Shown here piece by piece: positions 27,755 to 36,065 of a DNA stretch of 64,000 bases (position 1 is the stretch's first letter; every line of letters starts with the position of its first letter). Source of the stretch: Streptomyces seoulensis (GTDB lineage: Bacteria; Actinomycetota; Actinomycetes; Streptomycetales; Streptomycetaceae). The position numbers and the translations under genes are program-made. Location of the stretch: contig NZ_AP025667.1 of the NCBI RefSeq assembly GCF_022846655.1, positions 967,001 through 1,031,000 of the forward strand, in the 5' to 3' direction. Under the pieces are notes generated by a model, which ran no database searches, was not told the DNA's origin, and saw only the letters and a list, made by a program, of their open reading frames with translations.

Positions 27755-29691
27755 TCCGTCTCCCCCTTCGGCTCCTTCGGCGCGATGACGGCCAGCACCT
27801 GGTCCATGGCGACCGTGCTGCCGGGCGTCACGTCGAGTTCGGCGACCGTGCCCGCGTGCGGGGCGGAGACGACGTGCTCCATCTTCATCGCCTCCACCAC
27901 CAGCAGGCTCTGCCCGGCCTCGACCACGTCGCCCACGGCCACCTTCACCACCGTCACCGTGCCCGGCATGGGCGCGGTCAGCGAGTCGGCGCCCGCGTGC
28001 GCGGAGCGGCTCAGCGAGGCGGCGACCGGGTCGTGGTCGCGCACCTGCCAGGCGTCACCGTCCCGCCCGAGCCAGTCGGCGGCGCGGCGGAAGGTGTGGC
28101 GGACGCCGTCCAGGGTCACGGTCACCCGGTCGTCGGTGACCTCGGCAGCGCGGGCGGCCCGGGTGACGGGTTCGAGTCCCGCGACACGCAGCGGGAACGA
28201 CACCGGCTTCGGGGTCCCGCTCAGCCGCCAGCCGTCCGGCACCGAGAAGGGGTCCACCCAGCCGTCGCCCGTGGGGCGCAGCTCCTCCAGGCGTACGGCC
28301 GCCGCAGCCTCGTAGACCTCCTCCGGGACCTCGTCCGGGATCAGGTCGTCCACCGCGCGCTCCACCAGCCCGGTGTCCAGCTCGCCCGCGACCACCGCGG
28401 GGTGCGCCAGCAGCCTGCGCAGGAAGCCCGCGTTGGTCGGGACGCCCAGCGTGACCGTCTCCGCCAGGGCGGCGCGCAGCTTGCGCAGGGCGGTCGCGCG
28501 GTCGGGGCCGTAGGCGATCACCTTGGACAGCATCGGGTCGTACAGGCTGCCGACCTCGGTGCCCTCGCTGAGCCCGGAGTCGGTGCGGACCCCGTCGCCC
28601 TGGGGCTCGGCCAGCAGCAGGACCGTGCCGCCCGAGGGGAGGAAGCCGCGGGAGGGGTCCTCGGCGCAGATGCGGGCCTCCACCGCGTGCCCGGTCAGGG
28701 TCACGTCCTCCTGGGCGAAGCCCAGCGGCTCACCGGCGGCGACCCGGAGCTGCCACTCGACCAGGTCGAGGCCGGTGATCAGCTCGGTGACCGGGTGCTC
28801 GACCTGGAGGCGGGTGTTCATCTCCATGAAGTAGTACGAGGACGGGTCGTTGCCCGGCACGATGAACTCCACCGTGCCCGCGCCCCGGTACCCGCACGAA
28901 CGGGCCGCCTGCACGGCCGCCTCGCCCATCGCGGCGCGCGTCGCCTCGTCAAGGAGCACGCTCGGCGCCTCCTCGATGATCTTCTGGTGGCGCCGCTGGA
29001 GCGAGCACTCGCGCTCGCCGAGGTGGACCACGTTTCCGTGGCCGTCGGCGAGCACCTGGATCTCGATGTGCCTCGGGCGGTCGATCCACCGCTCAACCAG
29101 CAGGGTGTCGTCGCCGAAGGAGGCGCGGGCCTCGCGGCGGGCGGCCGCGATCTCCTCGGCCAGCGCGCTCTCGTCCCGCACCAGGCGCATGCCCTTGCCG
29201 CCGCCGCCCGCCGAGGGCTTGAGCAGCACCGGCATCCCGATCTCGCGGGCGGCGTCGGCCAGTTCGGCGTCGGTGAGCCCGCTGCCGCTGGACCCCGGCA
29301 CGACCGGCACCCCGGCCGCCCGCACCGTCTCCTTGGCCCGGATCTTGTCGCCCATCAGGGCGATGGCGTCGGCGGACGGCCCGATGAAGACGAGCCCCGC
29401 CTCCTCGCAGGCGCGCGCGAAGCCGGCGTTCTCGGCGAGGAAGCCGTAGCCGGGGTGGACGGCCTGGGCGCCGGTGCGGGCGGCGGCCTCCAGCAGCCGC
29501 TCCACCGACAGATAGCTCTCCGAAGCCGGGGCGGGGCCGATCCGGACGGCCGTGTCGGCCTCCCGGACGTGCCGCGCGTCGGCGTCGGCGTCGGAGAAGA
29601 CCGCCACCGAGCGCACGCCGAGCGCACGGAGCGTACGGACGACCCGTACGGCGATCTCGCCCCGGTTGGCGACCAGCACTGTGTCGAACAC
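27751..29691 (-). CDS. accA1: Acyl-CoA carboxylase alpha subunit (biotin carboxylase plus BCCP)
   Basis: Biotin-dependent carboxylase alpha chain (646 aa), probably methylcrotonyl-CoA or short-chain acyl-CoA carboxylase. The biotin carboxylase domain (1-450) has SAGGGGKGM (ATP loop), the HxxxRxCS segment [18 protein letters not shown] and [17 protein letters not shown]-like linker leads to a C-terminal biotinyl domain with K603 in EAMKMEH. A GTG at 29691 is the start, with AGGGAGGGG upstream; the frame is open far beyond, but that is opposite-phase to the transcarboxylase gene and not coding. It lies 17 bases after the beta-subunit gene. Name follows the S. avermitilis accD1A1-hmgL-fadE4 operon. 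Confidence 0.92.
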   Translation of the reverse strand: MFDTVLVANRGEIAVRVVRTLRALGVRSVAVFSDADADARHVREADTAVRIGPAPASESYLSVERLLEAAARTGAQAVHPGYGFLAENAGFARACEEAGLVFIGPSADAIALMGDKIRAKETVRAAGVPVVPGSSGSGLTDAELADAAREIGMPVLLKPSAGGGGKGMRLVRDESALAEEIAAARREARASFGDDTLLVERWIDRPRHIEIQVLADGHGNVVHLGERECSLQRRHQKIIEEAPSVLLDEATRAAMGEAAVQAARSCGYRGAGTVEFIVPGNDPSSYYFMEMNTRLQVEHPVTELITGLDLVEWQLRVAAGEPLGFAQEDVTLTGHAVEARICAEDPSRGFLPSGGTVLLLAEPQGDGVRTDSGLSEGTEVGSLYDPMLSKVIAYGPDRATALRKLRAALAETVTLGVPTNAGFLRRLLAHPAVVAGELDTGLVERAVDDLIPDEVPEEVYEAAAAVRLEELRPTGDGWVDPFSVPDGWRLSGTPKPVSFPLRVAGLEPVTRAARAAEVTDDRVTVTLDGVRHTFRRAADWLGRDGDAWQVRDHDPVAASLSRSAHAGADSLTAPMPGTVTVVKVAVGDVVEAGQSLLVVEAMKMEHVVSAPHAGTVAELDVTPGSTVAMDQVLAVIAPKEPKGETE

Positions 29692-29708
29692 GGAAGTTCC
29701 CCTCCCTC

Positions 29709-31325
29709 TCACATCCGGAAGACGCCGAACCGGGGCTCTCCCAGCGGCGCGTTGGCACAGGCGGTCAGGGCGAGTCCGAGCACCTGACGGGTCTGGAGCG
29801 GGTCGATCACACCGTCGTCCCAGAGGCGGGCCGTGGCGTAGTAGGCGCTGCCCTGGCCCTCGTACTGCGCGCGGATCGGGGCCTTGAAGGCGTCCTCGTC
29901 CTCGGCGGGCCACTCCTCGCCGCGCGCCTCCATCTGGTCCCGCTTGACCGTGGCGAGCACCGAGGCGGCCTGCTCGCCGCCCATGACGGAGATCTTGGCG
30001 CCGGGCCACATCCACATGAAGCGGGGGGAGTAGGCGCGGCCGCACATCGAGTAGTTGCCCGCGCCGTACGAGCCGCCGACGACCACCGTCAGTTTCGGCA
30101 CGCGCGTGCAGGCCACCGCGGTGACCATCTTCGCGCCGTGCTTGGCGATGCCGCCCGCCTCGTAGTCCCTGCCGACCATGAAGCCGGAGATGTTCTGGAG
30201 GAAGACCAGCGGGATGCCGCGCTGGTCGCACAGCTCGATGAAGTGCGCGCCCTTCTGGGCGGACTCGGAGAACAGGATGCCGTTGTTGGCGACGATGCCG
30301 ACCGGGTGGCCGTGGATACGGGCGAAGCCGGTGACCAGGGTCTGCCCGAACTCGGACTTGAACTCGCTGAACCGCGAGCCGTCCACCACGCGGGCGATGA
30401 TCTCGCGGACGTCGTAGGGGGTGCGGGAGTCGACCGGGACCGCGCCGTACAGCCCGAAGGGGTCGACCTTCGGCTCGACGGCCGCCGTCACCTCCCAGGG
30501 GGCGTCGTTGCGGGCGGGGAGGGTGGCGACGATGTTCCGCACGATCCTCAGCGCGTGCGCGTCGTCCTCCGCGAGGTGGTCGGTGACGCCGGAGACACGG
30601 GAGTGGACCTCGCCGCCGCCCAGCTCCTCCGCCGTCACGACCTCGCCGGTGGCGGCCTTCACCAGCGGGGGGCCGCCGAGGAAGATCGTGCCCTGGTCGC
30701 GGACGATCACCGCCTCGTCGCTCATCGCCGGGACGTACGCGCCGCCGGCCGTGCAGGAGCCGAGGACGGCGGCGATCTGCGGGATGCCGGCCGCGGACAT
30801 GCGGGCCTGGTTGTAGAAGATGCGGCCGAAGTGGTCGCGGTCGGGGAAGACCTCGTCCTGCATGGGCAGGAAGGCGCCGCCGGAGTCCACCAGGTAGACG
30901 CAGGGCAGGCGGTTGTCGAGGGCCACCTCCTGGGCGCGCAGGTGCTTCTTCACCGTCATCGGGTAGTACGTGCCGCCCTTGACGGTCGCGTCGTTGGCGA
31001 CGATCACGCACTCGCGGCCGCTGACCCGGCCGATCCCGGCGATCACCCCGGCGGCCGGGGCCTGGCCGTCGTACATCCCGTCGGCCGCGAGGGGGGCCAG
31101 CTCCAGGAAGGGGGAGCCGGGATCGAGCAGGGCGTCCACCCGGTCCCTCGGCAGCAGCTTGCCGCGCGCGGTGTGCCGGGCGCGCGCCTTCTCCCCGCCG
31201 CCGAGGGCCGCTGACGCCAGCTTGGCGCGCAGCTCCTCGCCGAGGGCGAGATGGGCCCGTTCATTGGCCCGCCACGCCTCCGACGCGGGATCCGCCGCGC
31301 TCGTCAGCTCCGGTGCCTCGTGCAT
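29709..31325 (-). CDS. accD1: Acyl-CoA carboxylase beta subunit (carboxyltransferase)
   Basis: Carboxyltransferase chain (538 aa) of the methylcrotonyl-CoA/propionyl-CoA carboxylase family. It has the two-lobed crotonase-like fold with [14 protein letters not shown] and [20 protein letters not shown] in the N-half, and [26 protein letters not shown] in the C-half (landmarks near residues 150, 190 and 375). The length and these blocks favour a methylcrotonyl-CoA carboxylase beta chain, in line with the hmgL and dehydrogenase downstream. First gene of the operon; two palindromic operators lie within 65 bases upstream. Confidence 0.93.
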   Translation of the reverse strand: MHEAPELTSAADPASEAWRANERAHLALGEELRAKLASAALGGGEKARARHTARGKLLPRDRVDALLDPGSPFLELAPLAADGMYDGQAPAAGVIAGIGRVSGRECVIVANDATVKGGTYYPMTVKKHLRAQEVALDNRLPCVYLVDSGGAFLPMQDEVFPDRDHFGRIFYNQARMSAAGIPQIAAVLGSCTAGGAYVPAMSDEAVIVRDQGTIFLGGPPLVKAATGEVVTAEELGGGEVHSRVSGVTDHLAEDDAHALRIVRNIVATLPARNDAPWEVTAAVEPKVDPFGLYGAVPVDSRTPYDVREIIARVVDGSRFSEFKSEFGQTLVTGFARIHGHPVGIVANNGILFSESAQKGAHFIELCDQRGIPLVFLQNISGFMVGRDYEAGGIAKHGAKMVTAVACTRVPKLTVVVGGSYGAGNYSMCGRAYSPRFMWMWPGAKISVMGGEQAASVLATVKRDQMEARGEEWPAEDEDAFKAPIRAQYEGQGSAYYATARLWDDGVIDPLQTRQVLGLALTACANAPLGEPRFGVFRM

Positions 31326-31344
31326 CCTGCGAACCCCTCACCTT

Positions 31345-31360
31345 GTTAATGAGCGTTAAC
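31345..31360. promoter_or_regulatory. AccR-type operator, site 1
   Basis: GTTAATGAGCGTTAAC fits GTTAA-N6-TTAAC exactly, the operator I recall for AccR of S. avermitilis. It lies 20 bases before the accD1 start, in the divergent gap shared with the TetR gene. Confidence 0.82.
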
Positions 31361-31373
31361 GCATTTCCCTCAG

Positions 31374-31389
31374 GTTAACGACCGCTAAC
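31374..31389. promoter_or_regulatory. AccR-type operator, site 2
   Basis: GTTAACGACCGCTAAC fits GTTAA-N6-TTAAC with one mismatch. Its centre is 29 bases from site 1, close to three helical turns, and it ends 14 bases before the regulator start, so it probably also represses accR itself. Confidence 0.78.
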
Positions 31390-31402
31390 CTCCCTGTCTA
31401 GA

Positions 31403-32008
31403 ATGAACCGCATGGCCAGCAGAACCGACGCCCCGACCAGGCGGCAGCAGATCCTCAGGGAGGCCGCCCGCCTCTTCGCCGAGCGCGGGTTCCACGGCGT
31501 GGGCGTGGACGAGATAGGGGCGGCGGTCGGCATCAGCGGCCCCGGCCTGTACCGGCACTTCCCCGGCAAGGACGCGATGCTCGCGGAGCTGCTGGTGGGC
31601 ATCAGCGGCCAGCTCCTCACCGGGGCGCGCCGCCGCCTGGCGGAGACGGACGGCCACGCGGGCGCCTCCGAGGTGCTGGACTCCCTCATCGAGGGCCACA
31701 TCGACTTCGCCCTGGACGACCGCCCCCTGATCACCCTCCACGACCGCGAGCTGGACCGGCTGCGCGACAGCGACCGCAAGCTGGTCCGCCAGCTCCAGCG
31801 CCAGTACGTCGAACTCTGGGTCGGCGTCGTCCGCGAGGTCTACCCGGCCCTCACGGAGCCCGCCGCCCGCTCCGCGGTCCACTCCGTCTTCGGCCTCCTC
31901 AACTCCACCCCCCACCTCGGCCGGGCCGGCACCCTTCCGGGCCGAACGGTGACGGCGGCGCTGCTGCACCGGATGGCACGGGGGGCGTTCGCGGCGGCGG
32001 GCGCCTGA
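31403..32008 (+). CDS. accR: TetR-family repressor of the acyl-CoA carboxylase operon (AccR-like)
   Basis: TetR-family repressor (201 aa). The N-terminal HTH covers about residues 14-60 (REAARLFAERGFHGVGVDEIGAAVGISGPGLYRHFPGK region), followed by an all-helical ligand domain. It is divergent from accD1-accA1-hmgL-dehydrogenase and next to two GTTAA-N6-TTAAC sites. From memory, AccR in S. avermitilis binds this motif and senses short branched acyl-CoAs, so acyl-CoA ligands are a likely inducer here. The ATG at 31412 is an alternative start; neither has a strong ribosome site. Confidence 0.88.
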   Translation: MNRMASRTDAPTRRQQILREAARLFAERGFHGVGVDEIGAAVGISGPGLYRHFPGKDAMLAELLVGISGQLLTGARRRLAETDGHAGASEVLDSLIEGHIDFALDDRPLITLHDRELDRLRDSDRKLVRQLQRQYVELWVGVVREVYPALTEPAARSAVHSVFGLLNSTPHLGRAGTLPGRTVTAALLHRMARGAFAAAGA

Positions 32009-32195
32009 CGGCGGGTCTCGGCGGCCTTCCCCTCGGTACGCTCCGGCCGAAGCGTCACGCACCGTCCCCTTCGGCCCCCTGGCTGATCGACACCGCCGAC
32101 TTCGGGCGGTAGGGCAAGGCCGGGAACCGGCAGTCGTCCGGGGTGGGGAAGCTCACCCTGGACGGGTGAACGTACTCGCCGGTACCTTCGGTTGA

Positions 32196-32207
32196 GCAAG
32201 CGCTTAG
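32196..32207. promoter_or_regulatory. Palindrome AAGCGCTT upstream of the second acyl-CoA dehydrogenase
   Basis: GCAAGCGCTTAG contains the perfect 8-base palindrome AAGCGCTT about 43 bases before the dehydrogenase start. It may be an operator of a TetR-type fatty-acid regulator; I have no independent support. The rest of the 239-base gap 32009-32247 shows nothing recognisable. Confidence 0.3.
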
Positions 32208-32247
32208 ACATGCTCGATGTCATGCCGAGGTACGTGGAGGTGGCGGC

Positions 32248-33405
32248 GTGCGCCGTACGGTTTTCAGTGAGGATCACGAGGCGTTCCGGGAGACCCTTCG
32301 GGCCTTCATCGAGGCCGAGGTCGTGCCGGTCTACGACGAGTGGTTCGCGGCCGGTCAGGCGCCGCGGGACTTCTACTACAAGCTCGGCGAGCTGGGCATC
32401 TTCGGGATCAACGTCCCCGAGGAGTTCGGTGGTGCCGGCATGGACAGCCACAAGTTCGAGGCCGTCCTGTACGAGGAGACCGCCCGCGCGGGCGTCCAGT
32501 TCGGCGGCTCCGGCGTGCACGTCCTGCTCGCCCTGCCCTACATCAAGATGCTGGCCACGGACGAGCAGAAGAAGCGTTTCCTGCCGAAGTTCGTCACCGG
32601 CGAGGAGATGTGGGCCATCGCGATGACCGAGCCGGGCACCGGCTCGGACCTCGCGGGCATGAAGACCACCGCCAAGCTCTCCGAGGACGGCACGCACTAC
32701 GTCCTCAACGGCGCCAAGACCTTCATCACCGGCGGTGTGCACGCCGACAAGGTCATCGTCTGCGCCCGCACCTCCGCCCCGAAGGAGGACGACCGCCGGT
32801 TCGGCATCTCCCTCTTCGCCGTGGACACCAAGTCCGAGGGCTACTCGGTGGGCCGCAAGCTGGACAAGCTCGGTCTGAAGACCTCCGACACCGCCGAACT
32901 CGCCTTCGTGGACGTCAAGGTCCCCGTCGAGGACCTGCTCGGCGAGGAGAACAAGGGCTTCTACTACCTCGGCCACAACCTGGCCTCCGAGCGCTGGGGC
33001 ATCGCCTTCGGCGCCTACGCCCAGGCCAAGGCCGCCGTCCGCTTCGCCAAGAACTACGTGCAGGACCGCACGGTCTTCGGCAAGCCGGTGTCCCACTTCC
33101 AGAACACCAAGTTCGAGCTGGCCGCCTGCCAGGCCGAGGTGGACGCCGCCGAGGCCGTCGCCGACCGCGCGACCGAGGCGCTGGACGCCGGCGAGCTGAC
33201 CCCCGCCGAGGCCGCCTCCGCCAAGCTGTTCTGCACCGAGGTCGCCCACCGCGTGATCGACCGCTGCCTCCAGCTCCACGGCGGCTACGGCTACATGAAC
33301 GAGTACCCGATCGCCCGCCTGTACGCGGACAACCGGGTCAACCGCATCTACGGCGGCACCAGCGAGATCATGAAGTCGATCATCGCCAAGGACATGGGCC
33401 TGTAA
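32248..33405 (+). CDS. Acyl-CoA dehydrogenase (LCAD/IVD-like)
   Basis: FAD-dependent acyl-CoA dehydrogenase (385 aa) with GTG start. Landmarks are AMTEPGTGSDLAGMKT, the LNGAKTFITGG loop, and LHGGYGYMNEYP near the C-terminus. The usual catalytic Glu of medium-chain enzymes, just before GTS, is Gly here (G369-G370-T371), as in long-chain and isovaleryl dehydrogenases, where the base is in helix G; E248 in SERWG is the likely substitute. Substrate is therefore probably long-chain or branched. It is followed 36 bases later by a thioesterase on the same strand. Confidence 0.9.
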   Translation: MRRTVFSEDHEAFRETLRAFIEAEVVPVYDEWFAAGQAPRDFYYKLGELGIFGINVPEEFGGAGMDSHKFEAVLYEETARAGVQFGGSGVHVLLALPYIKMLATDEQKKRFLPKFVTGEEMWAIAMTEPGTGSDLAGMKTTAKLSEDGTHYVLNGAKTFITGGVHADKVIVCARTSAPKEDDRRFGISLFAVDTKSEGYSVGRKLDKLGLKTSDTAELAFVDVKVPVEDLLGEENKGFYYLGHNLASERWGIAFGAYAQAKAAVRFAKNYVQDRTVFGKPVSHFQNTKFELAACQAEVDAAEAVADRATEALDAGELTPAEAASAKLFCTEVAHRVIDRCLQLHGGYGYMNEYPIARLYADNRVNRIYGGTSEIMKSIIAKDMGL

Positions 33406-33441
33406 GGCCCCCGCAATGACTGGCCGGTACAACTACACGAC

Positions 33442-34308
33442 ATGAGCCAGGCACTTCAGGACCTCCTCGATCTGCTCGACCTCGAGCGGATCGAGGAGGA
33501 CATCTACCGCGGGCAGTCCCGCTCCGCCGTCATCCCCCGCGTCTTCGGCGGCCAGGTCGCCGCACAGGCGCTGGTCGCGGCGGGGCGCACGGTCCCCGCC
33601 GACCGTGCCGCCCACTCGCTGCACGCGTACTTCCTGCGCACCGGCGACCCCGGCGCGCCGATCGTCTACAGCGTCGACCGCATCCGTGACGGCCGCTCCT
33701 TCACCACCCGCCGCGTGGTCGCCGTCCAGCACGGCAAGCCGATCTTCCATCTCTCCGCGTCCTTCCAGACGTACGAGGACGGCCTCGACCACCAGGCGCC
33801 CATGCCGCCGGCGCCCGACCCGGCCACCCTGCCCACCTCCCAGGAACGCCTGCGCGGCTACGCCCACCTCGACCCCGAGGTCGTGGAGCGCTTCCTGGAG
33901 GCCCGCGAGGCGATCGACCTGCGGTACGTGGACGAGCCGCCCTACGGCGAGTTCGGCGCCCCGCGCGAGCCGCACAGCCAGGTCTGGTTCCGCGCCAACG
34001 GCAAGCTGGACGACGACCCCCTGCTGCACGTCGTCCTCGCCACCTACGTCTCCGACATGACCCTGCTCGACTCGGTGCTGCTCGCCCACGGGCGCGGCGG
34101 CTGGGCCGTCGGGGACGTGGTCGGGGCCTCCCTGGACCACGCGATGTGGTTCCACCGCCCCTTCCGCGCCGACGAGTGGCTGCTGTACGACCAGGAGTCA
34201 CCCTCCGCGCACGGCGGCCGGGGTCTGGGCCAGGCCCGGATCTACACACGGGACGGCTCTCTCGCCATCTCCGTCGTCCAGGAGGGCGTGGTCCGCGTAC
34301 CGCGCTGA
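33442..34308 (+). CDS. tesB: Acyl-CoA thioesterase II (TesB)
   Basis: Cytoplasmic acyl-CoA thioesterase (288 aa) with a double hot-dog fold. Conserved blocks are FGGQVAAQAL, SLHAYFLRTGD, GRSFTTRRVVAVQHG and, in the second repeat, SLDHAMWFHRPFRADEWLLYD, with GRGLGQARIYTRDG at the end (TesB signature). It hydrolyses acyl-CoA to fatty acid and CoA, probably as a safety valve for the adjacent dehydrogenase. Start codon spacing gives a short leader; the upstream gene ends 36 bases before. Confidence 0.93.
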   Translation: MSQALQDLLDLLDLERIEEDIYRGQSRSAVIPRVFGGQVAAQALVAAGRTVPADRAAHSLHAYFLRTGDPGAPIVYSVDRIRDGRSFTTRRVVAVQHGKPIFHLSASFQTYEDGLDHQAPMPPAPDPATLPTSQERLRGYAHLDPEVVERFLEAREAIDLRYVDEPPYGEFGAPREPHSQVWFRANGKLDDDPLLHVVLATYVSDMTLLDSVLLAHGRGGWAVGDVVGASLDHAMWFHRPFRADEWLLYDQESPSAHGGRGLGQARIYTRDGSLAISVVQEGVVRVPR

Positions 34309-34326
34309 GGCGTCAAGTCCATTGCC

Positions 34327-34367
34327 GGGCGCCGGAGATGATCCCCTCCGCGGGGCTCCCGGCGCCC
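34327..34367. terminator. Terminator after tesB
   Basis: GGGCGCCGG (34327-34335) pairs with CCGGCGCCC (34359-34367); an inner CCCC/GGGG pair extends the fold. It lies 19 bases after the tesB stop. Confidence 0.6.
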
Positions 34368-34721
34368 TCGGACGCGAGGGCCCCCGCGCCGTGCGGGTGG
34401 CGCCTGCGAGGGCTCGTCACTCAGTAGACCGCTCAACAGGACGCGCGACGCATCCGGGACTAGGCTTCATGAGTGAAGGCCGCAGCACACGGCTTGCCCG
34501 GCGACGAGGATTCCGGATTCGAGGACCTCAGCCGCAGCACTTGATGGCGTGAATGCGCACAGGTGGTCTGTAAGGCGTCGGCGGAGCTCGATCGTGCCGC
34601 TCAGCACACTGCGGTGACACCTGAAGACCGTGCCGCAATCTTCCTCTTCGCGGTGACGGCCATCCACCCTCGCACCCAGATCGGGATCGCGAGAGACGAT
34701 GGAGATGGAAGGTAATTTCTC
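34368..34721. other. Non-coding stretch before the Gly/His-rich gene
   Basis: About 350 bases without a convincing gene. A GTG-initiated frame of 23 codons at 34473-34544 (ending GFEDLSRST) has mixed codon use and may be a decayed gene fragment or chance. The last 20 bases hold a GGAAGG ribosome site for the next gene. I found no clear promoter boxes. Confidence 0.4.
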
Positions 34722-35141
34722 ATGCGATCAACGCGCGCGAGGCGTCTTGTCGCCCTGTCCGCAACCGGCCTGCTGCTGGCCGGCGGAGCAGCGGTGGGCG
34801 CCGCGGGCACCGCTTCGGCGACCCAGAACGGCCACCACAGCTCCTACGACCGGGACTACCGGGACGGTCACCACAACAGGTACAACGACCGAGGCTGGTG
34901 GAACGACGACGACTGGGGTTGGGGTCGTCACGGCAACCACCACAACAACAACTGGAACAACTGGGGTGACTACGACAACAACTGGGGTGGCTACGGCCAC
35001 GGCGGTTACGGCCACGGCGGCTACGGCAACGGTCACGGCGGCGGCTACGGCGGCGGTCATGGCGGCGGCTACGGTGGCGGCCATGGCGGTGGCGGTCACG
35101 GCGGTGGCGGCCACGGCGGCGGCGGCGGTCACGGTCGCTGA
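34722..35141 (+). CDS. Secreted Gly/His-rich repeat protein
   Basis: A 139-aa secreted protein of unknown function. A normal signal peptide (residues 1-33, ending GTASA) is followed by a polar region rich in Asn, Asp, His and Trp (about 34-87; blocks such as WWNDDDWGWGRHG) and then a Gly/His/Tyr tract (88-139) built of GGYGHG and GGGHGG units. His content is very high and no Cys is present. It may bind metal (Ni, Cu or Zn) or act as a surface structural protein; both are inferences. The ATG is supported by GGAAGG 9 bases upstream. It stands alone between two terminators, so it is transcribed on its own. Confidence 0.75.
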   Translation: MRSTRARRLVALSATGLLLAGGAAVGAAGTASATQNGHHSSYDRDYRDGHHNRYNDRGWWNDDDWGWGRHGNHHNNNWNNWGDYDNNWGGYGHGGYGHGGYGNGHGGGYGGGHGGGYGGGHGGGGHGGGGHGGGGGHGR

Positions 35142-35164
35142 CAACACCGCAACCTGAGCGAGAC

Positions 35165-35188
35165 GTGCGGTCCCTCCGGGGGCCGCAC
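35165..35188. terminator. Hairpin between the Gly/His-rich gene and its convergent neighbour
   Basis: GTGCGGTCCC and GGGGCCGCAC pair over 10 bp with one wobble and a TCCG loop, 23 bases after the Gly/His-rich stop and before the end of the minus-strand gene. Confidence 0.65.
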
Positions 35189-35206
35189 CTCGCGTTCGGG
35201 GCAGGC

Positions 35207-35995
35207 TCAGCCGAGTCCGGCCTGGTCCAGCAGATACGCCGTCATCGGGTCGTAGTACCGGGGGCTGACCACATGGTCGTCGAGCGGCACCGCCACTTGG
35301 AGGGTGCCCTCGGCCTCGGCGAGGAACAGCGCCGGGTCGTTGCAGTCGGCGTACCCGACCGCGTCCACGCCGTGCTGCGCCGCGTACCCGGCCCAGCCGT
35401 GGTCGGCCACGACGAGGTCCGGCAGCTCGCGTCCCTCGCGCTCAAGTCCCGTGAGGATGGCGCGCATCGGCTCACCGGAGTGCGTGTGCCACAGGGTCGC
35501 GCCGTGCTCCAGGACGGCCACGTCGGCGAACTGCATGACGTACCCCTCGTCCGTCTGCAGCCGCTCCGGGATGACCACGATCTCGCAGCCCGCGGCGCGC
35601 AGCGCGGCGGCGGTGGCCCGGTGCACGTCCAGCAGGCCGCCGGGATGACCGGTGGCGAACAGCACCCGCTGCCGGTCCTCGGCCGCCTTGCGCAGCCGCT
35701 GCGCGAGGCGCTCCAGCGCGGCCACGGTCAGCTCCGGGTCGATGGTGTCCTGCCCGTACCGGTGCTCGGCGTCGTCGTCGACACCGACCCGCTCGGCCAT
35801 CACCGCGAGCACGTCCTGCTCGTCGGTCCACCTGTCGCCCAGCTCCAGACCGAGCCAGAAGTGCCGGTCGCCATTGGCCAGCCTGCGGTAGTGGGAGAGG
35901 TTGTTCTCGCGGGGCGTGGCCACGTCCCCCGCGATCCGCGTCCTCACCAGATGGTCGACGAGCTGAGCACGGCTGGGCGTCCCGGATATCGGCAT
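35207..35995 (-). CDS. Conserved actinobacterial protein, phosphatase-like annotation
   Basis: A 262-aa soluble protein, highly conserved-looking, with landmarks RENNLSHYRRLANGDRHFWLG (described near residues 20-40), FATGHPGGLLDVH, and ADHGWAGYAAQHGVDAVGYADCNDP. Relatives are, I believe, annotated as phosphatases, but I cannot see a standard phosphatase signature such as HAD DxDx(T/V) or CX5R, so the function should be treated as unknown. It follows the PucR gene by 70 bases on the same strand and may be co-transcribed with it. A start at 36004 is an alternative. Confidence 0.75.
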   Translation of the reverse strand: MPISGTPSRAQLVDHLVRTRIAGDVATPRENNLSHYRRLANGDRHFWLGLELGDRWTDEQDVLAVMAERVGVDDDAEHRYGQDTIDPELTVAALERLAQRLRKAAEDRQRVLFATGHPGGLLDVHRATAAALRAAGCEIVVIPERLQTDEGYVMQFADVAVLEHGATLWHTHSGEPMRAILTGLEREGRELPDLVVADHGWAGYAAQHGVDAVGYADCNDPALFLAEAEGTLQVAVPLDDHVVSPRYYDPMTAYLLDQAGLG

Positions 35996-36065
35996 GCCCC
36001 CCATTGTGGGGCAGCGAACGATCCTCCGTCTCCGGGACGCCCCTCTTCCGGGGGACCTTGATGAT

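Noticed and set aside
34473..34544. GTG-started frame of 23 codons
   Set aside because: Short, mixed third positions, no ribosome site; only mentioned in the intergenic entry.
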